Below are positions 35,578-43,270 of a DNA stretch of 64,000 bases, one piece after another; the first letter of the stretch is position 1, and each line of letters begins with the position of its first letter. The DNA is taken from contig NZ_JACOGC010000003.1 in the NCBI RefSeq assembly GCF_014284195.1, positions 124,001 to 188,000 of the forward strand, in the 5' to 3' direction. Under the pieces are notes generated by a model. That model ran no database searches. It was not told the origin of the DNA and saw nothing but the letters and a program-made list of their open reading frames with translations. The translations under genes and the position numbers were made by a program. The stretch comes from Cognatundibacterium griseum (GTDB lineage: Bacteria > Pseudomonadota > Gammaproteobacteria > Burkholderiales > Burkholderiaceae_D).

Positions 35578-36201
35578 ATGGATAAATATGATCACCGCCC
35601 CACGCATCAGGACACCCGTGAACGCATTCTCGCGACAGGTGAAGGACTGATTCTGGGCAGCGGTTTCAGCGCACTGGGGCTCAGTGAGATACTGGCTGCG
35701 GCGGCGGTTCCCAAAGGATCGTTCTATCACTACTTCCAGTCGAAGGAAGGTTTTGGGGTCGCGATGCTGGAGCGTTATTTTGCTGATTATCTGCAACGCA
35801 CCCATGTGTTGTTTTCCGACCCGCAACTGACAGTCAGGGAACGGCTCTTAAGCTACTTCCGGCAATGGCAGTTGCAGGCAGAAAGCAGCGGTTGCCATAA
35901 ATTGTGCCTGGCGGTCAAACTGGCCGCTGAAGTGTCCGATCTGTCTGAGCCGATGCGTGAAGCCTTGTCTGTCGGAATGCGGAATATCATGTCGCAGATT
36001 GCCGATGCGATCCGTACCGGACAGGCAGACGGCAGTCTGAGCAATCAGGCCGAAGCCCAGGATCTGGCCGAGTCTTTATATGGCCTCTGGGTTGGCGCTT
36101 CCCTGCTGACGAAGGTGAAACTGGATTTGCGCCCTCTGACGCTGGCTTACCGGCAGACAGAAGCCCTGCTGGAAGGCCCACCAGCCAGCGTACAGACATA
36201 A
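35578..36201 (+). CDS. nemR: TetR-family repressor NemR
   Basis: A TetR-family repressor (207 aa) that senses electrophiles and reactive chlorine and controls nemA. The HTH includes LGLSEILAAAAVPKGSFYHYFQSKEGFGVAMLERYF, very close to E. coli NemR. The stretch CLAVKLAAEVSDLSEPMR keeps the Cys that aligns (by eye, from memory) with reactive Cys106 of E. coli NemR. The later Cys116 position is Ser here, and an extra Cys lies five residues earlier. The start MDKYDH matches the E. coli N-terminus; its mRNA appears leaderless. The nemA gene follows on the same strand with its own operator. Confidence 0.9.
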   Translation: MDKYDHRPTHQDTRERILATGEGLILGSGFSALGLSEILAAAAVPKGSFYHYFQSKEGFGVAMLERYFADYLQRTHVLFSDPQLTVRERLLSYFRQWQLQAESSGCHKLCLAVKLAAEVSDLSEPMREALSVGMRNIMSQIADAIRTGQADGSLSNQAEAQDLAESLYGLWVGASLLTKVKLDLRPLTLAYRQTEALLEGPPASVQT

Positions 36202-36347
36202 ACGATGTATGAAATCACCTGCGCTGCCGGGCAGAACAAAGGCAGCATATGCAGCACAGTATCCGCAGTATCCAGAGTGTCAGGCAGCAAGCAGTATGTA
36301 AAACCATTGATGAAGTGCAATGTGGGCTGAACGTCATGCCCATTTTT

Positions 36348-36377
36348 TTGAAACACAAATTAGACGACCGGTCTAAT
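36348..36377 (+). promoter_or_regulatory. nemA promoter
   Basis: TTGAAA and TCTAAT are spaced by 18 bp, and the -10 overlaps the right arm of the second NemR operator. The assignment is by eye and the operator is the firmer evidence. Confidence 0.5.
36361..36375. promoter_or_regulatory. NemR operator, copy 2
   Basis: The same 15-bp sequence as in the nemR promoter, including the non-symmetric GACCG centre and following AAT, located 50 bp before the nemA start. Two identical copies make assignment to NemR strong. Confidence 0.87.
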
Positions 36378-36425
36378 TTATTATCCGTCTTACCCCCTGT
36401 TATTGGAAAAACCAAAGGAAACCCG

Positions 36426-37520
36426 ATGCTGAATCATTTACTCTCCCCCGTCAAAGCAGGCAGTGTTGCCCTGAATAACCGCGTTGTGATGGCGCCGCTG
36501 ACACGCTCCAGAGCCGGTCAGCCCGGCGATGTGCCGCGCGCACTGAATGCCGAATATTATGCGCAGCGCGCCAGCGCCGGCCTGATCGTGACAGAAGCCA
36601 GCCAGATTTCCCGTCAGGGCCAGGGCTATGCCTGGACTCCCGGTATCTATACCGATGCCCAGCAAGCCGGATGGAAGAATGTGGTCGATGCAGTGCACGC
36701 GAAAGGCGGAAAAATCGCGCTGCAACTCTGGCACGTAGGCCGGATTTCTCACAATCTGTTGCAGGAAAATGGTCAGGCACCGGTTTCCGCATCCGCGATT
36801 CAGGCGGCCAACAGCCAGTGTTTCGTGGTGCAGCCGGACGGCACACCGGCCAATATCCAGACCGCCGAGCCGCGTGCGCTGACATTGGAAGAAATGCCTG
36901 GCATCGTCGAGCAATACCGTCATGCCAGCATCCGCGCCAAAGATGCAGGTTTTGATCTGGTCGAAGTCCATGCCGCAAACGGCTACCTGCTGCAGCAATT
37001 CATGTCCACCAACAGCAACCTGCGTACCGATGCCTATGGCGGCAGCCTGGAAAACCGTGCCCGTCTGACGCTGGAAGCCGTGGATGCTGCGATTTCCGTA
37101 CTCGGCGCAGCACGCGTTGGCGTCAGGATTTCGCCCAACTTCGTGGCGCATGGGATTGCGGATACCGAAGCTGAAGCAATGGCGTTGTATCTGGCAAAAG
37201 CCTTTACCCAGCGCGGAATTGCTTATCTGCATATTGCAGAGCCTGACTGGGCTGGCGGTGCTGAGCTGACAGCAGCCTTCCGTACCGAATTACGCGCAGC
37301 CTTTCCCGGCACACTGATCTGCTGCGGCGGCTACACGGCAGCAGAGGCTGACTCCCTGATCGCCAGCGGACTGGCAGACGCGGTTGCATTTGGCCGCCCT
37401 TACATTGCCAACCCGGATCTGGTGGAACGCTTCGCCGCCGGTGCCGCATTGAACACCCCGGACCGCAGCACCTTCTACGGCGGTGAAGAAAAAGGCTACA
37501 CCGATTATCCGTTCATGTAA
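36426..37520 (+). CDS. nemA: N-ethylmaleimide reductase NemA (Old Yellow Enzyme)
   Basis: An FMN-dependent ene-reductase (364 aa) that reduces activated alkenes, quinones and nitro compounds. The TIM-barrel start is VVMAPLTRSRA. Flavin and substrate residues are seen in QLWHVGRIS, VEVHAANGYLLQQF (His and Asn pair) and AFGRPYIANPDLVERF. The ATG was chosen because AAAGGA lies 7 bases upstream, discarding a long upstream in-frame extension that would cover the operator. It is controlled by the adjacent nemR product through the palindrome at 36361. Confidence 0.92.
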   Translation: MLNHLLSPVKAGSVALNNRVVMAPLTRSRAGQPGDVPRALNAEYYAQRASAGLIVTEASQISRQGQGYAWTPGIYTDAQQAGWKNVVDAVHAKGGKIALQLWHVGRISHNLLQENGQAPVSASAIQAANSQCFVVQPDGTPANIQTAEPRALTLEEMPGIVEQYRHASIRAKDAGFDLVEVHAANGYLLQQFMSTNSNLRTDAYGGSLENRARLTLEAVDAAISVLGAARVGVRISPNFVAHGIADTEAEAMALYLAKAFTQRGIAYLHIAEPDWAGGAELTAAFRTELRAAFPGTLICCGGYTAAEADSLIASGLADAVAFGRPYIANPDLVERFAAGAALNTPDRSTFYGGEEKGYTDYPFM

Positions 37521-37598
37521 TACGCAGTTGCCGGAAATGCTGGCCTGAAGCGTCTGCGCCCTGCACCGCATTCATGTCCGGCTTTCCGGCACGCTGAT

Positions 37599-38057
37599 TC
37601 ACGGCTGGCCAGCCAGCCGGTGTGTCGGATGGCATGCCGGCAGCGGTGCCGGCTCCTCCTGCCCCAATGCCTGAATGATCGGGCACTGCACCTGCGCCGA
37701 CGCCGATTCGCAGGCATGAATCAGATGCGACAACATACTCTCCATACGATGCAAATCTGCCAGTTTGGAGCGCACCTGCGTTAATCGCTCCTGCGCCACA
37801 TGCCGTATCGCCTTGCGGTCATCACTGTCTTCCAGCAACAGCAGGTTGCCAATCTCTTCCAGTGAAAATCCCAGTTCCTGCGCTCGCTTGATAAAGCGTA
37901 TCCGTTCCGTCAGCGCTGCCGAATAAGTGCGAAAACCGCTGCTGACCTGCGGTACCGGCAATAACGCACGACGCTGGTAGTAGCGTATAGTTTCAATGCC
38001 GACACCTGCCGCTTTTGCCAGTTGCCCGATCGTGTATAGCCTGTTTTCAGCCATCAT
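37599..38057 (-). CDS. MerR-family metal regulator divergent from copper ATPase
   Basis: A MerR-family activator of 152 aa. The HTH region is YTIGQLAKAAGVGIETIRYYQRRALLP, and the coiled coil follows. The metal loop is HACESASAQVQCPIIQAL, with two Cys spaced as in MerR/ZntR-type regulators. The helix position that carries Cys82 in mercuric MerR reads DDRKAIRH and has no Cys, which argues against Hg(II) sensing. AGGA lies 5 bases before the start. Since it diverges from a Cu+-type ATPase, copper or silver is the most likely inducer, but sequence alone leaves other metals open. Confidence 0.85.
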   Translation of the reverse strand: MMAENRLYTIGQLAKAAGVGIETIRYYQRRALLPVPQVSSGFRTYSAALTERIRFIKRAQELGFSLEEIGNLLLLEDSDDRKAIRHVAQERLTQVRSKLADLHRMESMLSHLIHACESASAQVQCPIIQALGQEEPAPLPACHPTHRLAGQP

Positions 38058-38066
38058 AAAAAATCC

Positions 38067-38098
38067 TTGACTCCGTTCCTGAGTACAGGGTCTATGAT
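38067..38098 (+). promoter_or_regulatory. MerR-type promoter of the copper ATPase gene
   Basis: TTGACT and TATGAT separated by 20 bp with a partial dyad (GACTC...GGGTC) in the spacer. It strongly resembles mer-type promoters, down to the TTGACTCCGT opening. It lies just upstream of the divergent regulator start and 41 bp before the ATPase start. Confidence 0.75.
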
Positions 38099-38138
38099 AC
38101 AAAAAAATTCCTGTCATCCGTCATTCCGGGAGATTTCC

Positions 38139-40823
38139 ATGACACATGAACACACGGACAATTGCTGCCCTCAGGCACAACCTGCCGCGTCGTCCGGCAA
38201 TAGCGAAAAAACCTATACCGATCCGGTCTGCGGCATGCAGGTCGCCAAGAGCGCTGACAAAACCGCACGTTTCCAGGGTATTGCCTATTATTTCTGCAGC
38301 CAGTCCTGCGTGACCAAATTCAATCTTGCGCCGGAAAATTATGTCCGCGCCAAACCGGTTATCGGTGCCGGAAGCATTGCCACCGCTTCTGCTGCCCCTG
38401 CAGCACCTGCAAGCGCGGCAGACCCGGCCCCGATGAAGACCAAAGAAGTCAGCCGCCCGGCCGCCCCGCCTGCGGCGGCCTCTTGCTGTGGCGGACATGC
38501 CGAAGGCAGTGCGATGCTGCACGATCCGGCAGGCCAGCATCTGGACCCGGTCTGTGGCATGACCGTCAACGAGACCACACCGCACCAGCATTTGCACAAC
38601 GGTATCCATTATTACTTCTGCTCGGCGCACTGCGTCAAAAAATTCAGCGCCGATCCGGCGGCTTATCTGGAACCCGGCAAGCGCCCTGCCCCGCCGCCAG
38701 CCGCCAAGGATGCAATCTACACCTGTCCGATGGACCCGGAAATCGAACAGATCGGCCCCGGCATCTGTCCGATCTGCGGCATGGCGCTGGAACCGAAAGA
38801 AGCGTCGATGCATGAAGACAGCAGCGAATTCGACGATATGCTGCGGCGCTTCAAAATCAGCATCGTGCTGAGTCTGCCTTTATTACTGATGACCATGGGC
38901 GATATGCTGCCCGGGGTATCGTTTCACGATATGCTGGGCATGACAACGTTTAACTGGTTGCAGTTCGTGCTGGCGACGCCGGTAGTGCTGTGGCTGGGGC
39001 GGCCGTTTTTCGACCGTGCGCTGGCATCCTTTAAAAGCGGCAATCTGAATATGTTCAGCCTGATCGGGGTCGGCACGGCTGCCGCCTATCTGTTCAGCCT
39101 GATCGCGTTGCTGATACCGGACAGCTTGCCCGATGCGTTCAAGATGCACGGCATGGCGCCGCTGTATTTTGAAGCGGCGGCTGTCATCATCAGTCTGGTG
39201 CTGCTGGGGCAAGTGCTGGAATTACGCGCCCGCTCTCAAACCAATACCGCGATCAAGGCGCTGCTGTCGCTGACGCCGGCAACAGCCATACGTATAAGCA
39301 AAGATGGCACCGAGCAGGAAGTCGCACTGGCAAGCGTGCACACAGGCGACATCCTGCGGGTGAAGCCGGGTGCGCATGTCCCGGTCGATGGCGTGTTGCA
39401 GGATGGCAGCTCGTATGTCGATGAGTCGATGATTACCGGCGAGCCGGTACCGGTTGCCAAACAACAGGGCGACCAGCTCAGTGCCGGCACCATGAATCAG
39501 AAAGGCAGCTTCACCATGCGTGCTGAGCGGATCGGCAGCGACACGCTGCTAGCCAGAATCATCGCGCTGGTGAATCAGGCCAGCCGTTCACGGGCACCGA
39601 TTCAGAAACTGGCCGATAAAGTCTCGGGCTGGTTTGTGCCTGCCGTGATCGGTATCGCCGTACTCGCCTTTGCAGTCTGGGCGCTGTGGGGACCCGCACC
39701 GGGACTGGCGAACGGCCTGATGGCAGCAGTATCCGTACTCATCATCGCCTGCCCCTGCGCACTCGGACTGGCGACGCCGATTTCTGTCACTGTCGGCATT
39801 GGCCGTGGCGCCCACGAAGGTGTGCTGATTAAAGACGCCGAAGCATTGGAGCGTCTGGAAAAAATCGACACGCTGGTCATTGATAAAACCGGCACCCTGA
39901 CCGAAGGCAAGCCGTCGCTGCAGGAAATGATGCCCGCCAGCGGTGAGGAGCGCATGGCATTACTCGGGCTGGCACTGGCGCTGGAACAAAGCAGCGAGCA
40001 TCCTCTGGCACAGGCGATCGTGAATTATGCACGCCAGCAGCAGGCCGTGGCGGCGAGCATCAGCAACTTTATCGCCGTCACCGGGAAGGGTGTCTCGGCG
40101 CTGAGCCAGCAGGGAGAAATCCTGCTGCTCGGCAAACCCGGCTTCCTCATTGAACAAGGCATTGCACTGACCGAATTCCAGTCTCAGATTAAAACCCTGC
40201 AACAGCGCGGTCATACTGTCATGTTGATGGCGGCCGGACGCAAGGCAGTTGCCTTGTTCAGCGTTGCCGACAGCATCAAGACCGGCACTCAGCAAGCCAT
40301 ACAGCAATTGCAGCAGCAAGGCATACGGGTCATCGTCATGACCGGCGACAACGCGCAAACTGCCCAGGCCGTCGCCAGCCAGCTGGGTGTGGACGAGGTG
40401 CATGCCGACGTCATGCCGGAAGATAAATTCCGCTTTGTGCAGCAATTGCAGGAACAGGGTCATCAGGTAGCAATGGCGGGCGACGGCATCAACGATGCTC
40501 CGGCGCTGGCACAGGCGAGCGTCGGTATCGCGATGGGTACCGGCACCGATGTCGCCATGAACAGTGCGCACGTGGTACTGGTCAAAGGCGATTTGCGCGG
40601 CATCGCCAAAGCCCGCAGCCTGAGCCGGAACACGATGAAAAATATCCGCCAGAACCTGTTTTTTGCATTTGTCTATAACTTCATCGGCGTACCCATCGCC
40701 GCTGGTATTCTGTTCCCCTGGTTCGGCATTTTGCTGAGCCCGATGATCGCCAGCGCCGCGATGAGTTTCAGCTCAGTGTCCGTCATCAGCAATGCACTGC
40801 GGCTGCGTCACACCCAGCTGTAA
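38139..40823 (+). CDS. copA: Copper-exporting P1B-type ATPase with YHS domains
   Basis: An inner-membrane Cu+ efflux ATPase (894 aa). Instead of the usual HMA domains, the N-terminus has two YHS/TRASH-type metal modules (DPVCGMQV with FCSQSC near residues 28-57; DPVCGMTV with FCSAHC near 140-170). A short metal-binding segment CPMDPEIEQIGPGICPICGM follows near 198-217. Catalytic features are CPC at 538-540, D582 in DKTGTLTEG and GDGINDAP at 781-788. The last helices carry YNFIGVP and MSFSSVSVISN, the Asn and Met/Ser pattern of Cu+ transporters (P1B-1). GGGAGA precedes the start. Confidence 0.9.
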   Translation: MTHEHTDNCCPQAQPAASSGNSEKTYTDPVCGMQVAKSADKTARFQGIAYYFCSQSCVTKFNLAPENYVRAKPVIGAGSIATASAAPAAPASAADPAPMKTKEVSRPAAPPAAASCCGGHAEGSAMLHDPAGQHLDPVCGMTVNETTPHQHLHNGIHYYFCSAHCVKKFSADPAAYLEPGKRPAPPPAAKDAIYTCPMDPEIEQIGPGICPICGMALEPKEASMHEDSSEFDDMLRRFKISIVLSLPLLLMTMGDMLPGVSFHDMLGMTTFNWLQFVLATPVVLWLGRPFFDRALASFKSGNLNMFSLIGVGTAAAYLFSLIALLIPDSLPDAFKMHGMAPLYFEAAAVIISLVLLGQVLELRARSQTNTAIKALLSLTPATAIRISKDGTEQEVALASVHTGDILRVKPGAHVPVDGVLQDGSSYVDESMITGEPVPVAKQQGDQLSAGTMNQKGSFTMRAERIGSDTLLARIIALVNQASRSRAPIQKLADKVSGWFVPAVIGIAVLAFAVWALWGPAPGLANGLMAAVSVLIIACPCALGLATPISVTVGIGRGAHEGVLIKDAEALERLEKIDTLVIDKTGTLTEGKPSLQEMMPASGEERMALLGLALALEQSSEHPLAQAIVNYARQQQAVAASISNFIAVTGKGVSALSQQGEILLLGKPGFLIEQGIALTEFQSQIKTLQQRGHTVMLMAAGRKAVALFSVADSIKTGTQQAIQQLQQQGIRVIVMTGDNAQTAQAVASQLGVDEVHADVMPEDKFRFVQQLQEQGHQVAMAGDGINDAPALAQASVGIAMGTGTDVAMNSAHVVLVKGDLRGIAKARSLSRNTMKNIRQNLFFAFVYNFIGVPIAAGILFPWFGILLSPMIASAAMSFSSVSVISNALRLRHTQL

Positions 40824-41143
40824 ATTCGTCATCCCGGAAAATCGGAACGACAAACGGGAAACCGAGCGGAGAGCGTGCAACGCGCTTTCTGCTCACCGGG
40901 AGCGGCGGAATGGCGGAATCAGTAATACGTGTAATACGTCTAGTAGCCTTCTTCAGAATATCCGGGCATGTCACATGAATGTCATCTGACACTGCTAGCA
41001 TCACCGCTCAGCATTCGTCCACTCCGGATGGCTGTCTGCGTCGATAACGTGTCATGAACACGGCAGACAAGCCTGGGAACAATATCTGCCACGGGTCGGG
41101 CGACCGCAATCCTTTCTCCACCTCATTCCAATTTGCTGACTCC
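40824..41143. other. Intergenic region upstream of the phosphoesterase gene
   Basis: 320 bases without a supported gene. It holds a tandem 9-bp duplication of GTAATACGT (40922-40939) and a PHO-box-like site (40968-40985). In-frame codons upstream of the signal peptide are open but do not look coding. Confidence 0.5.
40968..40985 (+). promoter_or_regulatory. PHO-box-like site
   Basis: ATGTCAC-ATGA-ATGTCAT: two heptamers in direct repeat, 11 bp apart start to start, as in the PhoB consensus (CTGTCAT, 4 bp, CTGTCAT). Each heptamer matches at six of seven positions when C/T at the end is allowed. It lies about 160 bp before a secreted phosphoesterase gene. Confidence 0.55.
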
Positions 41144-42862
41144 ATGATGAAAAATATTCCCCTGTCAGCGCTTTTACTCAGCGCTTTGTACGCCCACGGC
41201 AGCTATGCCCAGACTGTCACCACCACACCGATTGAGCACGTGATTGTGCTGGTGGGTGAGAACCGGACATTTGATAATCTATACGGCGTGTATCAGCCCA
41301 AAAAGAAGCAGACCATTTCTAATCTTTGGTCTAAAGGCATCGTCAAAGCCGATGGTTCGCCGGGGCCGAACTACCATCTGGCAGCGCAAAAGACAGCGGA
41401 AAATGTCACGACCTATCTTCCGGCGCCAACCGTCAAAGCCCCTTATGCCAGCCTGCCGCAGCCGTATGCTGCCGGTGCTTTCGGCCAGCGTCATGATGTG
41501 CCGGATGCGCGTTTCCCGTCAGATATGCCGAACGGACCGTTTCAAATCACCAAGCACGTCAGCTATGGTGCACATACAGGCGATCCGGTACACCGTTTTT
41601 TCCAGATGTGGCAACAGATTAACGGCGGAAACAATGACCTGTTTGTCTGGGTCGCTGAAATGACTGGTGTTGGCCCTAGCAACGCCCCCATTCCTTTCGC
41701 CCCCGGCCGCACCTACCAGGGCGGCATTGCGATGGGCTTTTACAATATGTCCACCGGCGATGCGCCGACCTTCAAGAGACTGGCGGACAACTACGCGATT
41801 GCCGATAACTATCACCAGCCGATCATGGGCGGCACCACCGTCAACTATCTGGCGCTGGCAACCGGCGACGTGACTTTTTATACCGATCAGGGTAAACCTG
41901 CGGTTCCTCCGGCCAACATGATCGAAAACCCGAATCCGCAGCCCAATACCAATAACTGGTACACCGAAGACGGCTACCGTGGCGGCACCTACATTCAGTG
42001 CGCCGACCTGTCGCAGCCGGGTGCTACCGGTATACATGCCTTCCTGAAAAAACTGCCGTATCAGGCATTCAACCAGGGCAATTGCGCACCGGACACCTAC
42101 TACATGGTGAATAATATGGATCCAGCCTACTCGCCACTGGGCGAACCGCTGGCACTGGGTGCGGATAAATTCCTGCTGCCGCCGCAAACCATTCCCCATA
42201 TCGGTGATGCGCTGACTGCTGCCGGTGTTTCCTGGAAATGGTATAGCGGTGGTCGTAATGACGGTAAGAATGTGGACAAAGAGTATTGCGCCATGTGCGA
42301 CACGCCATCGTTCTTCGCTTCAACCATGACCGGTCCGGATAAAAACAAATTACAAGACCTGCACCAGTTCTATGTCGATGTAAAAAAAGACGAGAAATCC
42401 TTTCCCGCGGTCTCTTACATTGCGCCGTATGACAGCCTGTCCGGCCATCCGGGTTATGCTTCGGAGTCGAGCTTTGACGAGCTGGCTGCCGACGTGATCG
42501 CCCGCGTTAAAGCAAATCCGGAACTGTGGAAAAAAACAGCGATCCTGATCACCTTCGATGAAGGCGGTGGCTATTATGACTCCGGTTATGTGCAGTTCAT
42601 CGATTTCTTCGGCGACGGCACACGCATTCCGCTGGTTGCCGTGTCACCGTATGCGAAAAAAGGACATGTCGATCATACCTATTACGATCACGCATCGATC
42701 CTGAAATTCATTCAGCGCAACTGGAAACTGGCACCATTGTCCAAACGCAGCCGCGACAATCTGCCAAATCCGGTGACCGATAAAAAGAATCCATACGTAC
42801 CGCTGAACCGACCTGCGCTGGGTGACCTGATGGGCATGTTTGATTTCAAACAAAAGCCCTGA
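41144..42862 (+). CDS. Secreted phosphoesterase / phospholipase C-like (PF04185)
   Basis: A secreted phosphoesterase of the alkaline-phosphatase superfamily, related to phospholipase C and acid phosphatase AcpA. The signal peptide ends at HGSYAQ. Active-site pieces are IEHVIVLVGENRTFDNLYG near residue 30 (Glu-Asn metal ligands and nucleophile region), a central MGGTTVNYLALATGD, and the late AILITFDEGGGYYDSG with HTYYDHASILKFI. Length is about 572 aa. A terminator follows. The PHO-box-like site suggests induction by phosphate limitation. The substrate, phospholipid or phosphomonoester, is not decided. The start is at MMKN, with no clear ribosome site. Confidence 0.85.
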   Translation: MMKNIPLSALLLSALYAHGSYAQTVTTTPIEHVIVLVGENRTFDNLYGVYQPKKKQTISNLWSKGIVKADGSPGPNYHLAAQKTAENVTTYLPAPTVKAPYASLPQPYAAGAFGQRHDVPDARFPSDMPNGPFQITKHVSYGAHTGDPVHRFFQMWQQINGGNNDLFVWVAEMTGVGPSNAPIPFAPGRTYQGGIAMGFYNMSTGDAPTFKRLADNYAIADNYHQPIMGGTTVNYLALATGDVTFYTDQGKPAVPPANMIENPNPQPNTNNWYTEDGYRGGTYIQCADLSQPGATGIHAFLKKLPYQAFNQGNCAPDTYYMVNNMDPAYSPLGEPLALGADKFLLPPQTIPHIGDALTAAGVSWKWYSGGRNDGKNVDKEYCAMCDTPSFFASTMTGPDKNKLQDLHQFYVDVKKDEKSFPAVSYIAPYDSLSGHPGYASESSFDELAADVIARVKANPELWKKTAILITFDEGGGYYDSGYVQFIDFFGDGTRIPLVAVSPYAKKGHVDHTYYDHASILKFIQRNWKLAPLSKRSRDNLPNPVTDKKNPYVPLNRPALGDLMGMFDFKQKP

Positions 42863-43270
42863 ACCGGCACATCCACCAGCACCCCAGACTCCCGTCTGCC
42901 ATAAAACAGACGCACTGCAATTGCCGTGCGTCTGTTTTTTTATGTATCGCCAACACTGTTCCCGGATAAAAACCGGGGATGCACCAACCGCATTTAATGC
43001 AAAAAAATATTTCACCCTGATGACTATATCAGTGATTTTGTTGCAGAAATGTAGCGAGGATTTCATCCAATCCAAATTCACTTTCTTGTCACATTGCCTG
43101 ATTAGACTTCGCGTCGTTGATGTCCGGACATTGCTGCTTTTCTTTGCATTCAAAAGCAAATGACTTCCTCGCTTCAGATGAACGGTCAGGCTTGCTGATA
43201 CTTCTGATTCGTTCACAGACACGCAACATATTCCAACAATTATTTATAAACCACACTCAGGAACTTACTC
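42863..43270. other. 408-bp leader region before the fourth TonB receptor
   Basis: It contains the preceding terminator and then an AT-richer stretch. A 10-bp palindrome TGTCCGGACA lies in the middle, and an AGGAA ribosome site sits near the end. No gene or confident promoter was recognised. Confidence 0.45.
42907..42941 (+). terminator. Rho-independent terminator after phosphoesterase
   Basis: CAGACGCAC and GTGCGTCTG form a perfect 9-bp stem around a 10-nt loop, followed by seven T. Confidence 0.85.

Noticed and set aside
42990-43270. PHO box before the fourth TonB receptor
   Set aside because: One good heptamer (TTGTCAC) occurs, but the second at the required spacing matches poorly.
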